From contig CAZNSG010000177.1 in NCBI GenBank assembly GCA_964575715.1, positions 1 to 15,964 on the forward strand: DNA of 15,964 nt. The letters are read 5' to 3'. The position numbers were made by a program, and so were the translations under genes. The notes under the pieces were generated by a model. That model worked only from the letters and a program-made list of their open reading frames with translations, had not been told where the DNA came from and ran no database searches. Below, in pieces: positions 1 to 7,303 of the stretch (position 1 is its first letter; the number at the start of each line of letters is the position of its first letter). This stretch comes from PNAI01 sp964575715 (GTDB lineage: Bacteria > Pseudomonadota > Alphaproteobacteria > Rhizobiales > Xanthobacteraceae).

Positions 1-1148
1 TCCTCTACCGGCCCGAGGTGCGGCAGGTCCTCTTCCAGATCATCCTCATCGTGCTCATCGCAGCCTTCTTCTGGATGATCATCTCCAATACGGCGGCCAA
101 CCTGAAGCGGCAGAACATCGCCTCCGGCTTCGGCTTCTGGAACACCACCTCCGGCTTCGACGTTTCGCAGTCCTTGATCGACTACACCAACACCTCCACC
201 TACGGCCGCGCGTTCTGGGTCGGGTTGATCAATACGCTCCTCGTCGCCGGCATTGGCATCGTGCTGGCGACCGTTCTTGGTTTTGTCATCGGCATCGCGC
301 GGCTGTCGCGCAATTGGCTGGTTGCGCGAATGGCCGGCGTCTATGTCGAAGTTATCCGTAACATTCCGCTGCTGCTGCAACTGCTGTTTTGGTACATTGC
401 GGTGCTGCAGGCGCTTCCAGAGCAACTGCAAGACAGCCTTGTTATTCTCGGCGGCGGGTATCTCAACCGGCGTGGCTTGTTCCTGCCGCAGCCGGTCTTT
501 GGCGCAGGCGCGGGCGGTGCGCTCGCAGCACTCGCGCTCGGCATCATTGCGGCAATCTTTTTTTGCCATTATGCGAAGCGCCGTAAGGAACGCAGTGGCG
601 CGCGCATGCCTGTCCTTGCGATCGCGCTCGCATTGGTGATGGCGCCGCCGTTCATCGTTCTCGCAGTCGCCGGCTTTCCGATCGAGTTCCGCTATCCGCA
701 TCCAGGCCGCTTCAACATCGAAGGCGGCATCGAAGTCTTGCCGGAATTCATGGCGCTGCTGTTCGGCCTGGTGATCTACACTGCGGCATTCATTGCCGAA
801 GTGGTGCGCGCCGGACTGCTCGCGGTGTCGCGCGGGCAGACCGAAGCGGCCTATTCGCTTGGCTTGCGGCCGCGGCCGACGCTGCGCCTTGTCGTGATCC
901 CGCTGGCCATGCGCGTCATCATCCCGCCGCTCACCAGCCAATACCTCAACCTGACCAAGAACTCCTCGCTTGCGGTCGCCATCGGCTATCCCGATCTGGT
1001 GCAGATTTTCACCGGCACGGTGCTCAATCAGACCGGTCAGGCCGTCGAAGTCGTTGCCCTGACCATGGCGGTTTATCTGAGCATCAGTCTTTTCACTTCG
1101 CTCCTGATGAATTTGTACAACCGCCACGTGGCCCTGGTGGAGCGCTAG
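1..1148 (+). CDS. aapQ: General L-amino acid ABC transporter permease AapQ (5' end outside window)
   Basis: Inner-membrane permease of a polar amino-acid ABC importer of the Aap/Bzt type. The frame is open to the left edge and codes LYRPEV before the GTG at position 18. That matches the usual AapQ N-terminus, so this GTG is an internal valine and the true start lies before the window. Visible features are a first membrane helix (about residues 5-25, counting from the GTG), a QNIASGFGF stretch typical of AapQ, a permease core from about residue 65, and an EAA loop (TEAAYSLGL, about 275-283) that contacts the ATPase. A hydrophobic insert at about 160-220 separates the two halves of the core, as is usual in AapQ. 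The stop lies 4 bases before aapM. The periplasmic binding protein AapJ is presumably upstream. Family assignment is firm; substrate range is inferred. Confidence 0.9.
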   Translation, partial: LYRPEVRQVLFQIILIVLIAAFFWMIISNTAANLKRQNIASGFGFWNTTSGFDVSQSLIDYTNTSTYGRAFWVGLINTLLVAGIGIVLATVLGFVIGIARLSRNWLVARMAGVYVEVIRNIPLLLQLLFWYIAVLQALPEQLQDSLVILGGGYLNRRGLFLPQPVFGAGAGGALAALALGIIAAIFFCHYAKRRKERSGARMPVLAIALALVMAPPFIVLAVAGFPIEFRYPHPGRFNIEGGIEVLPEFMALLFGLVIYTAAFIAEVVRAGLLAVSRGQTEAAYSLGLRPRPTLRLVVIPLAMRVIIPPLTSQYLNLTKNSSLAVAIGYPDLVQIFTGTVLNQTGQAVEVVALTMAVYLSISLFTSLLMNLYNRHVALVER

Positions 1149-1152
1149 CGCC

Positions 1153-2301
1153 ATGACTGCAACCGTTGAGGCTGCTTACATCGCTCACGCACCGGCCCCG
1201 GCCTTGCCGCCGCCGCCCGCCCATTCCGGCGCGATCGGCTGGTTGCGGGCGAACTTGTTGTCGAGCCCATTCAATATTGCGCTTACGTTGCTTTGCTGTC
1301 TTTTGATCCTATGGGTCGTGCCGCCGCTTCTGAGGTTTCTGCTGCTCGATGCGGTATGGACCGGCACCGATCGTCAGGCCTGCCTGGTGACCGCGCAACG
1401 CCCCGAAGTCGGCGCCTGCTGGGCCTTTGTGCGCGAGCGCATCAACTTTTTCATTTACGGATTTTATCCCGTAGAGCAGCGCTGGCGGGTCGATGTCTTC
1501 TTCGCCGCGCTCGCATTCGGGATTGGCTGGCTCACCTGGCTCGATGCGCCTCGGCGCGGTCTCGGCGCGATTTATTTCTTCGTCGTGTTGCCAGTCATTG
1601 CATTCCTTCTCTTGCGCGGTCAGCCAGCCATCGGTCTCCCCCTCGTGGATACCGCGCAATGGGGTGGCGTGCTGGTGACTATCGTAGTGGCGGCGGTCGG
1701 CATCGTGGTGTCGCTGCCGCTCGGCGTCTTGCTTGCGCTCGGCCGCCGCTCGGAAATGCCTGCGGTGCGGCTGTTCTCAGTCATTTTCATTGAATTCGTG
1801 CGCGGCGTGCCGCTGATCACTGTTTTATTCATGGCCAGCGTGATGCTGCCGCTCTTCGTCCCCGACACCTGGTCGCCGGACAAATTGTTGCGCGCACTGG
1901 TCGGCGTTGCGCTGTTTTCGGCGGCCTATATGGCGGAAGTGGTGCGCGCGGGCCTGCAAGCCATCCCGCGCGGGCAATTCGAAGCCGCGATGGCGGTGGG
2001 CTTGAGCTATTGGCAGGCCATGCGTCTCGTCATCCTGCCGCAGGCGCTGAAAATCACCATACCCAACATCGTCAACAGCGCGGTCGGACTGTTCAAGGAT
2101 ACGACGCTGGTATTCATCGTCGGCATTTTTGATCTGCTCAAGACCGTCGAGGCCGCCCGCATCGACCCGCAATGGGCAACCCCGGTCACCAGCACGACCG
2201 GCTACGCCTTTGTCGCGATCTTCTATTTTATCGGCTGCTATGCCATGTCGCACTATGCGCGCTATGTGGAGTCGCGGCTCTCCCAGGGCGAGCGGCGGTG
2301 A
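1153..2301 (+). CDS. aapM: General L-amino acid ABC transporter permease AapM
   Basis: Second inner-membrane permease of the Aap importer, 382 aa, partner of AapQ. It has a proline/alanine-rich cytoplasmic N-terminus (residues 1-27) and a first helix at about 40-65. A loop follows that contains CLVTAQRPEVGACW, characteristic of AapM. Further helices lie at about 113-130, 138-155 and 170-197. The EAA loop is at about 275-284 (QFEAAMAVGL), followed by LPQALKITIPNIVN. The start ATG has GGTGGAG (1136-1142) upstream, inside the end of aapQ. The stop TGA (2299-2301) lies 8 bases before the aapP start, so the three genes form one transcription unit. Nothing appears broken. Confidence 0.9.
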   Translation: MTATVEAAYIAHAPAPALPPPPAHSGAIGWLRANLLSSPFNIALTLLCCLLILWVVPPLLRFLLLDAVWTGTDRQACLVTAQRPEVGACWAFVRERINFFIYGFYPVEQRWRVDVFFAALAFGIGWLTWLDAPRRGLGAIYFFVVLPVIAFLLLRGQPAIGLPLVDTAQWGGVLVTIVVAAVGIVVSLPLGVLLALGRRSEMPAVRLFSVIFIEFVRGVPLITVLFMASVMLPLFVPDTWSPDKLLRALVGVALFSAAYMAEVVRAGLQAIPRGQFEAAMAVGLSYWQAMRLVILPQALKITIPNIVNSAVGLFKDTTLVFIVGIFDLLKTVEAARIDPQWATPVTSTTGYAFVAIFYFIGCYAMSHYARYVESRLSQGERR

Positions 2302-2309
2302 GGGAGCGG

Positions 2310-3086
2310 ATGGATCAAGCTGCCGCATTTCTTAAGCCGGCGCCACTCAAGACCGCAGTGGCGGTCGAGATGACCGGCGTGCACAAGTGGTTTGGCAATT
2401 TCCATGTGCTCCGCGACATCAATCTCAAGGTTATGGGCGGCGAACGCATTGTGATTTGTGGGCCCTCGGGCTCAGGCAAGTCCACGCTTATTCGCTGCAT
2501 CAACCGTCTGGAGGAGCATCAGCGCGGCCGCATCCTGGTCGACGGGATGGAGATGACCGACGACCTCAAGAAGATCGACGAAATCCGCCGCGATGTCGGC
2601 ATGGTGTTCCAGCAATTCAACCTGTTCCCGCACTTGACGGTGCTGGAAAACCTCACGCTTGCGCCGATTTGGGTGCGTGGGCTGCCCAAGCGCGAGGCCG
2701 AAGAGATCGCACGGCACTATTTGCAGCGCGTCAAAATTCCCGAGCAGGCGGACAAATTTCCCGGCCAGCTTTCCGGTGGCCAGCAGCAGCGCGTCGCCAT
2801 CGCGCGCGCGCTTTGCATGAACCCGAAGATCATGCTGTTCGACGAGCCGACCTCGGCGCTCGATCCCGAGATGGTCAAGGAAGTGCTCGATGCCATGATC
2901 GAGCTCGCCAACGACGGCATGACCATGCTGGTGGTCAGCCACGAAATGGGTTTCGCCCGCCAGGTGGCCAACCGCATCGTGTTCATGGACGAAGGCCAGA
3001 TCGTCGAAGCCAATGCGCCCGAGATATTCTTCGCGGCCCCGCAGCACGAGCGCACCAAGCTTTTTCTGAGCCAGATTCTGCATTGA
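2310..3086 (+). CDS. aapP: General L-amino acid ABC transporter ATP-binding protein AapP
   Basis: Cytoplasmic ATPase that drives the AapQ/AapM permease, 258 aa, the normal size for the polar amino-acid (GlnQ/HisP-like) class. Visible motifs are Walker A GPSGSGKS (51-58), Q-loop FQQFN (100-104), signature LSGGQQQR (154-161), Walker B IMLFDEP (174-180) and switch histidine H211. I chose the ATG at 2310 because it begins just after the aapM stop and follows AGGGAG (2301-2306). An in-frame frame runs further upstream to 2172, but that stretch overlaps aapM and does not resemble the family. An in-frame GTG at 2298 is a less likely start. It is the last gene of the aap operon, and a strong inverted repeat follows. 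Confidence 0.92.
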   Translation: MDQAAAFLKPAPLKTAVAVEMTGVHKWFGNFHVLRDINLKVMGGERIVICGPSGSGKSTLIRCINRLEEHQRGRILVDGMEMTDDLKKIDEIRRDVGMVFQQFNLFPHLTVLENLTLAPIWVRGLPKREAEEIARHYLQRVKIPEQADKFPGQLSGGQQQRVAIARALCMNPKIMLFDEPTSALDPEMVKEVLDAMIELANDGMTMLVVSHEMGFARQVANRIVFMDEGQIVEANAPEIFFAAPQHERTKLFLSQILH

Positions 3087-3093
3087 ATGCAAT

Positions 3094-3137
3094 CGGCCAA
3101 TGACCGAGTAGGCCTTTGGCCGATGGGTCATTGGCCG
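3094..3137. terminator. Inverted repeat between convergent aapP and the sulfur operon; terminator-like
   Basis: A perfect 12-bp stem: CGGCCAATGACC at 3094-3105 and GGTCATTGGCCG at 3126-3137. The 20-base loop holds a smaller GGCC/GGCC pair. It sits between the aapP stop (3086) and the stop of the convergent gene (3151), where a two-way terminator is expected. There is no run of T after either arm, so intrinsic termination is uncertain. A smaller palindrome, TGCATT-G-AATGCA (3079-3091), overlaps the aapP stop codon. Confidence 0.5.
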
Positions 3138-3150
3138 AGCGGCGGCTGGT

Positions 3151-4188
3151 TCAGTGAACCAGCGCTCCGCCGGCCTTCTTCCACGCGTCAATGCCGCCCT
3201 GGATGTGGCAGGCCGATACGATCCCTGCGTCTTGCGCCGCCTGCACCGCCATGGCCGAGCGCTCGCCGAAGGCGCAATAGAACAACATCCGCTTGCTGGT
3301 CGATTTGGCAAGCTCGTGCAGCATGCCACCGGCGCAGATGTTTTCCTGCAGGCTTGGATAGGGCACATGCAACGAACCTGGGATAGTGCCGTGCCTCTCG
3401 CGCTCGGTGCGCTCGCGCAGATCGATCAGCGCCACATCCGGCCGCTCCACCATGGTCAAGGCCTGTTCTGCGCTGAAAGCCCAGCCGCGCCGCGCGATCT
3501 GCTCCTGCGCCAGGCCAACTTTCATGTTGGCCGGCACCGCCACGTCCATCATCTTGGGGTTAGGCAGGTTCAGCTTACTCATCAGCTCGACGTATTCGTC
3601 GACCGACTTGACCTGCAGGCGGGGATTGTAGCGCTTCTCCTCGCCGATGGTCGAAACCGTATCGCCCTTATAATCATGCGCGGGAAAGACCATCGTTTCC
3701 TCCGGCAGCCTGAGCAGCCGGCCGAACAGCGATTCATATTGTTGACGCGCATCGCCGTTCTGGAAATCGGTACGCCCGGTGCCGCGGATCAAGAGCGTAT
3801 CGCCGGTGAACACCCGGTCCGGCATGATGAAACTATAGGAATCGTCGGTATGCCCGGGCGTATAGATGGCATCGAGCGAAATCCCCTCGATGGTGAGCCG
3901 ATCGCCGTCGGAAAGGCGCATGGAAACCACGTCGGCCTTGGTTTGTTCGCCCATGACTGTGGTGCAATGGGTGCGGTCGCGCAACGCGCCCAGGCCGGTG
4001 ATGTGGTCGGCGTGCAGGTGCGTGTCCAGTGCCTTGACCAGATTGAGATCGAGCTCCTTGATCAGCTGCAGATAGCGATCGACCTTTTCCAGCACCGGAT
4101 CGATGATCAGCGCCTCGCCGCCGCGCCGGCTCGCAAGGATATAGGAATAGGTGCCGGAGACGCTGTCGAACAGCTGTCGGAAAATCAT
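3151..4188 (-). CDS. ETHE1-like persulfide dioxygenase fused to a rhodanese domain
   Basis: A 345-aa two-domain enzyme. The N-terminal part (1 to about 240) is a metallo-beta-lactamase fold of the ETHE1 type with THLHADHITG (56-65), GHTDDSY (112-118), FTGDTLLIRGTGRTDF (127-142) and FPAHDY (168-173). Predicted iron ligands are H57, H113 and D130; H59, D61, H62 and H171 are the other conserved fold positions. ETHE1 enzymes oxidise glutathione persulfide to sulfite and glutathione with O2. The C-terminal part (about 250-345) is a rhodanese domain with active-site loop CAFGERS, catalytic Cys305, which can move sulfane sulfur between persulfide, sulfite and thiosulfate. The length fits the known PDO-rhodanese fusion class. 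The ATG at 4188 is chosen because GAGGTG precedes it and the family begins there; the frame is open upstream to 4386 but overlaps sseA. Last gene of the four-gene minus-strand sulfur cluster. Confidence 0.88.
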   Translation of the reverse strand: MIFRQLFDSVSGTYSYILASRRGGEALIIDPVLEKVDRYLQLIKELDLNLVKALDTHLHADHITGLGALRDRTHCTTVMGEQTKADVVSMRLSDGDRLTIEGISLDAIYTPGHTDDSYSFIMPDRVFTGDTLLIRGTGRTDFQNGDARQQYESLFGRLLRLPEETMVFPAHDYKGDTVSTIGEEKRYNPRLQVKSVDEYVELMSKLNLPNPKMMDVAVPANMKVGLAQEQIARRGWAFSAEQALTMVERPDVALIDLRERTERERHGTIPGSLHVPYPSLQENICAGGMLHELAKSTSKRMLFYCAFGERSAMAVQAAQDAGIVSACHIQGGIDAWKKAGGALVH

Positions 4189-4218
4189 GGCGCACCTCGC
4201 CGTGAAATTGGCTTCTGC

Positions 4219-4243
4219 CAAGTATTCTCTAGCAAGTATTCTC
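4219..4243. repeat. Tandem 11-bp direct repeat upstream of the persulfide dioxygenase gene
   Basis: CAAGTATTCTC occurs at 4219-4229 and again at 4233-4243, a 14-base period. On the transcribed minus strand it reads GAGAATACTTG twice. It lies 31-55 bases upstream of the dioxygenase start codon, in the 95-base gap after sseA. It could be a regulator-binding site for a separate promoter, or a small chance duplication. Confidence 0.55.
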
Positions 4244-4263
4244 CGGCATATGACGAGCCGGAG
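4241..4263. promoter_or_regulatory. 7-bp hairpin between sseA and the persulfide dioxygenase gene
   Basis: CTCCGGC (4241-4247) pairs perfectly with GCCGGAG (4257-4263) around a 9-base loop, just after the sseA stop in the transcribed direction. No T-run follows on the minus strand. It is more likely an mRNA processing or partial-attenuation structure than a full terminator. Confidence 0.35.
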
Positions 4264-4283
4264 CAAGCTTGCGCAAGGTGCTA

Positions 4284-5141
4284 TTAGCCTGTCTCCGCCG
4301 GCAAATCCGGCCGCCCGCCCCATTCCGTCCACGAGCCGTCGTAGAGCGCCTGTGGCGCCTTGCCGATGGCGTCGAGCGCAAACCATAGCGTCGCCGCGGT
4401 CACGCCCGACCCGCAGCTCGTGATCACCGGCTTTGAGAGGTCCACGCCGCCGGCGGCAAATTTCTGCGCGATCTGTTCAGGCGGGATCAGCCGGCCGTCC
4501 TGGATCAACTCCGTCACCGGCACGTTGAGCGCGCCCGGCATGTGGCCTCCTCGCACGCCCGGCCGTGGTTCCGGCGCCTCGCCGCGGAAGCGGTTGGCCG
4601 GCCGCGCATCGACCACCTGGGTGGACCGCTCCATCAGCGCGCGTTGCACGTCGGATACGCCCGCGAGGGCGGAAGTGTTCAGAACGGCCTCGAACTTGCG
4701 TAGCGCGCGCTTAACCGCGCCAGCCTCGACCGGCCGGCCTTCCGCCTTCCACTTCGGCAGGCCGCCGTCGAGGATGTACACGTTCTTGGCGCCAAAGACA
4801 CGGAACGTCCACCACACCCTGGGCGCGCCGCCAAGGCCCACACCGTCATAAACGACAATGGTGTCGTCCCTGCCGACGCCGAGCTTGCCCGCTTGTTCCG
4901 AGAATTGTGTCGCGCCCGGCAGCATGTGCGGCAGATCGATGGAATGGTCGGCGATGGCGTCGATATCGAAGAATACCGCGCCGGGAATGTGGCCGGCGAG
5001 ATATTCCGCCGTGGCGTCTCGCTTGAGCGCCGGCAGATAAAACGAGCCGTCGACGATCGTAATATCGGGCTGGCCGAGCCGCGCGGCGAGCCATTCGGTG
5101 GTGACAAGCCATTTGCTCGTGGGCGGATGGGAATCGGGCAT
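4284..5141 (-). CDS. sseA: 3-mercaptopyruvate sulfurtransferase (tandem rhodanese)
   Basis: A 285-aa protein with two rhodanese domains (about 10-135 and 165-285). The C-terminal loop is CGSGVTA with catalytic Cys243. This CGSGVTA form marks 3-mercaptopyruvate sulfurtransferase rather than thiosulfate rhodanese (CRxGxR/T). The N-terminal domain is the inactive partner and has WWTFRVFG and ILDGGLPKW as in the family. The enzyme takes sulfur from 3-mercaptopyruvate, the transamination product of cysteine, to form a persulfide that can be released as H2S or passed to an acceptor. I chose the ATG at 5141 because the family N-terminus (WLVTTEWLAARL) starts near it; the frame upstream, to 5333, overlaps the previous gene and is unlike the family. 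The ribosome site is weak. It lies between the tRNA-editing gene and the persulfide dioxygenase. Confidence 0.9.
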   Translation of the reverse strand: MPDSHPPTSKWLVTTEWLAARLGQPDITIVDGSFYLPALKRDATAEYLAGHIPGAVFFDIDAIADHSIDLPHMLPGATQFSEQAGKLGVGRDDTIVVYDGVGLGGAPRVWWTFRVFGAKNVYILDGGLPKWKAEGRPVEAGAVKRALRKFEAVLNTSALAGVSDVQRALMERSTQVVDARPANRFRGEAPEPRPGVRGGHMPGALNVPVTELIQDGRLIPPEQIAQKFAAGGVDLSKPVITSCGSGVTAATLWFALDAIGKAPQALYDGSWTEWGGRPDLPAETG

Positions 5142-5224
5142 GGTGTCACTTTCTGTTATGCGAATAAATAAGGCTCGCCATCCGCCATTGCCAGGTGCGC
5201 GACATCGCGCCGGAGAGCCGAAAC

Positions 5225-5944
5225 CTAGACGAATGCCAATCGCACGCGTCGGTTCTGTTTGCCCTTCTTCTCGACCTGCGTCACCGCCACCTTGCCGATC
5301 TCCCCAGTGCGGCGCACATGCGTGCCGCCGCACGGCTGCAGATCGTAGCCCACGATCTCGACCAGCCGCACCCGCCCACTGCCCATGGGGGGCTTCACCG
5401 ACATGGTTTTGACCAGACCGGGATTGGCTTCCAGTTCGGCCGTCGTGATCCAGCGCGTGCGCACCTCGGCATTGGCCGCGATCATCATGGCAAGCTTATG
5501 CGTGATCGCGTCCTTGTCGAGCCCGGCTTCCGGGATGTCGAAATCGAGTCGGCTCTCGGTTTCGCCGACCGAACCGCCAGTCACCGGATAGGGCAGCACC
5601 GCCGAGAGCAAATGCAGCGCGGTATGCATGCGCATGCGCGCATAGCGCAGCTCCCAGTCGATCACGGCATGCAGCGGCTCGCCCACGGTGAGCGGCGCAG
5701 CCGCGCCCTCGACCGGCATGTGCGCGACCTCGGTCTTGGACGGGTCGATAAAACTGGTGTTCGCGATCAAGATGGCATCGCCTGATCTAGTGGTGAGCAC
5801 GCCATGGTCGCCTGGCTGGCCGCCCGATGCGGCATAGAACACGGTGCGGTCGAGAATAATCCCGCTGTCGGGTTTGAAGCCGACGACGGTTGCACTGCAT
5901 TCCTTCAGATAAGCGTCCTCGCGAAACAAGCAGTCTGTGGGCAT
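5225..5944 (-). CDS. Alanyl-tRNA editing protein, AlaX family
   Basis: A 239-aa free-standing homologue of the alanyl-tRNA synthetase editing domain. It hydrolyses mischarged Ser-tRNA(Ala), and in some members Gly-tRNA(Ala). The zinc/active-site motifs are intact: HTALH (H107, H111) and CGGTH (C205, H209). The N-terminal TVFYAASGGQPGDHG (34-48) is the usual AlaX glycine-rich segment, close to the FYPEGGGQ-type motif. The length fits an intermediate AlaX with an added N-terminal domain and no oligomerisation domain. The start ATG (5944) follows the cysK stop by 27 bases, so it is probably co-transcribed with cysK. Its presence inside a cysteine/sulfide operon is notable. No catalytic residue appears missing. 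Confidence 0.88.
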   Translation of the reverse strand: MPTDCLFREDAYLKECSATVVGFKPDSGIILDRTVFYAASGGQPGDHGVLTTRSGDAILIANTSFIDPSKTEVAHMPVEGAAAPLTVGEPLHAVIDWELRYARMRMHTALHLLSAVLPYPVTGGSVGETESRLDFDIPEAGLDKDAITHKLAMMIAANAEVRTRWITTAELEANPGLVKTMSVKPPMGSGRVRLVEIVGYDLQPCGGTHVRRTGEIGKVAVTQVEKKGKQNRRVRLAFV

Positions 5945-5971
5945 CAGCGGTCTTGGCCTTGCGTGTTGCAG

Positions 5972-7012
5972 TCAGACGTTTTCGAACGGCGCCTGTACGC
6001 TCGATTTGCGTTCAAGCCAAGCGGGTACCGGAAGATTCTTTGATCTTAGGAAATCTGGATTAAACAGTTTTGACTGGTAGCGCGTGCCATAGTCGGCAAG
6101 CACGGTAACGATGATCCGGCCGGGACCCAGCTCTTTGGCGAGCCGGATGGCGCCGGCAACGTTTATCCCCGACGAGCCGCCGAGGCAAAGGCCTTCGTGC
6201 GCGAGCAGATCGAAGATGATCGGCATCGCCTCTTCGTCGGGGATTAAGTATGCCTTGTCGATTTTGAGGTCGGCGATGATCGGGGTAACGCGGCCGAGCC
6301 CGATGCCTTCGGTGATCGATCCGCCGTCACTCGCCTTGGCCTGGCCATGAGCGAACAAGTTGTACATGGCGGCACCCTTGGGATCGGCAATGCCGATGAC
6401 GATCCCTGGCTTTTTCTCGCGCAAATAGGTGGCGACGCCGGCGACCGTGCCGCCGGTGCCGATGGCGCAGATGAAACCGTCCACCTTGCCGTCCGTTTGC
6501 TGCCAGACTTCCGGGCCGGTCGAGAGGTAATGCGCCTTGCGATTGTCCAGGTTGTTCCACTGGTCGACGTAGAACACGCCGTTCGGTTCGTGCGGGCGCA
6601 GTTTCTCGGCCAGCCTGCGGCCAATATGCTGGTAATTGTTGGGGTTGCTGTAGGGGACCGCCGGCACTTCCACCAGTTCGGCGCCGCATAGGCGCAGCAT
6701 GTCCTTCTTTTCCTGGCTCTGCGTCTCGGGGATGACGATGAGCGTGCGATAGCCGCGCGCACTGGCGACCAGAGCGAGGCCAATGCCGGTATTGCCCGCA
6801 GTGCTTTCCACCACCAGGCCACGAGGCCGGATCTCGCCGCGCTTTTCCGCTTCCAGGATGAATTGGCGCGCCGGCCGGTCCTTCACCGACTGGCCCGGGT
6901 TCATGAATTCCGCCTTGCCAAGAATAGTGCAGCCGGTGGCTGCCGAAGCCCGTTCGAGCTTGATCAGTGGCGTATTGCCGATGGCAGCGACAATACCATC
7001 GCGGATTTGCAT
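5972..7012 (-). CDS. cysK: Cysteine synthase A (O-acetylserine sulfhydrylase)
   Basis: A 346-aa PLP enzyme (fold type II) that joins sulfide and O-acetylserine to make L-cysteine in the cytoplasm. Evidence: N-terminal IGNTPLIKL (11-19), PLP lysine K44 in NPGQSVKDR, the substrate loop ESTAGNTG (69-76), and a glycine-rich phosphate loop GTGGT in the second half. It is somewhat longer than the E. coli enzyme and matches the longer CysK type common in Rhizobiales. I chose the ATG at 7012 because MQIRDGIVAAIGNTPL is the family start and AAAGGTG lies about 8-10 bases upstream. The open frame to 7237 upstream has no family similarity. First gene of the minus-strand sulfur cluster, divergent from the diguanylate cyclase gene. 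Confidence 0.93.
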   Translation of the reverse strand: MQIRDGIVAAIGNTPLIKLERASAATGCTILGKAEFMNPGQSVKDRPARQFILEAEKRGEIRPRGLVVESTAGNTGIGLALVASARGYRTLIVIPETQSQEKKDMLRLCGAELVEVPAVPYSNPNNYQHIGRRLAEKLRPHEPNGVFYVDQWNNLDNRKAHYLSTGPEVWQQTDGKVDGFICAIGTGGTVAGVATYLREKKPGIVIGIADPKGAAMYNLFAHGQAKASDGGSITEGIGLGRVTPIIADLKIDKAYLIPDEEAMPIIFDLLAHEGLCLGGSSGINVAGAIRLAKELGPGRIIVTVLADYGTRYQSKLFNPDFLRSKNLPVPAWLERKSSVQAPFENV

Positions 7013-7303
7013 GACGAGCACACCTTTGCAGGAAACGCGGACCCTAATGGACTGCAAACCTTGCGACAAGACCATGCGGAGGAGAGCTTCCCGTACGAAC
7101 ATAAGCACGGGCTGCAGCGTCAATTTCCGATGAAATATATGAATTTTGGTCGAATATGACGGGTGGCGGAAAGGTTGTCGAAACCATATCGCCGCGATGC
7201 AGGCATGCGCACCCGAACATTCACCCATTTTTTCCATCGCATCGATAGAAATATATCCACACGACTGAGTATCCGCGCACCGGCATTCTGTGGGTAACAG
7301 TAG

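Noticed and set aside
1825..2328. 167-codon minus-strand frame within aapM
   Set aside because: Antisense shadow of a clear permease gene; composition rich in Arg/His and no domain.
3154..4287. 377-codon open frame on the plus strand opposite the persulfide dioxygenase-rhodanese gene
   Set aside because: The minus strand shows clear ETHE1 and rhodanese motifs; this is a GC-rich antisense frame without family features.
7253..7297. Two near-matches to the DnaA box (ATATCCACA and TGTGGGTAA) before the diguanylate cyclase gene
   Set aside because: Each has one mismatch and there is no supporting context.
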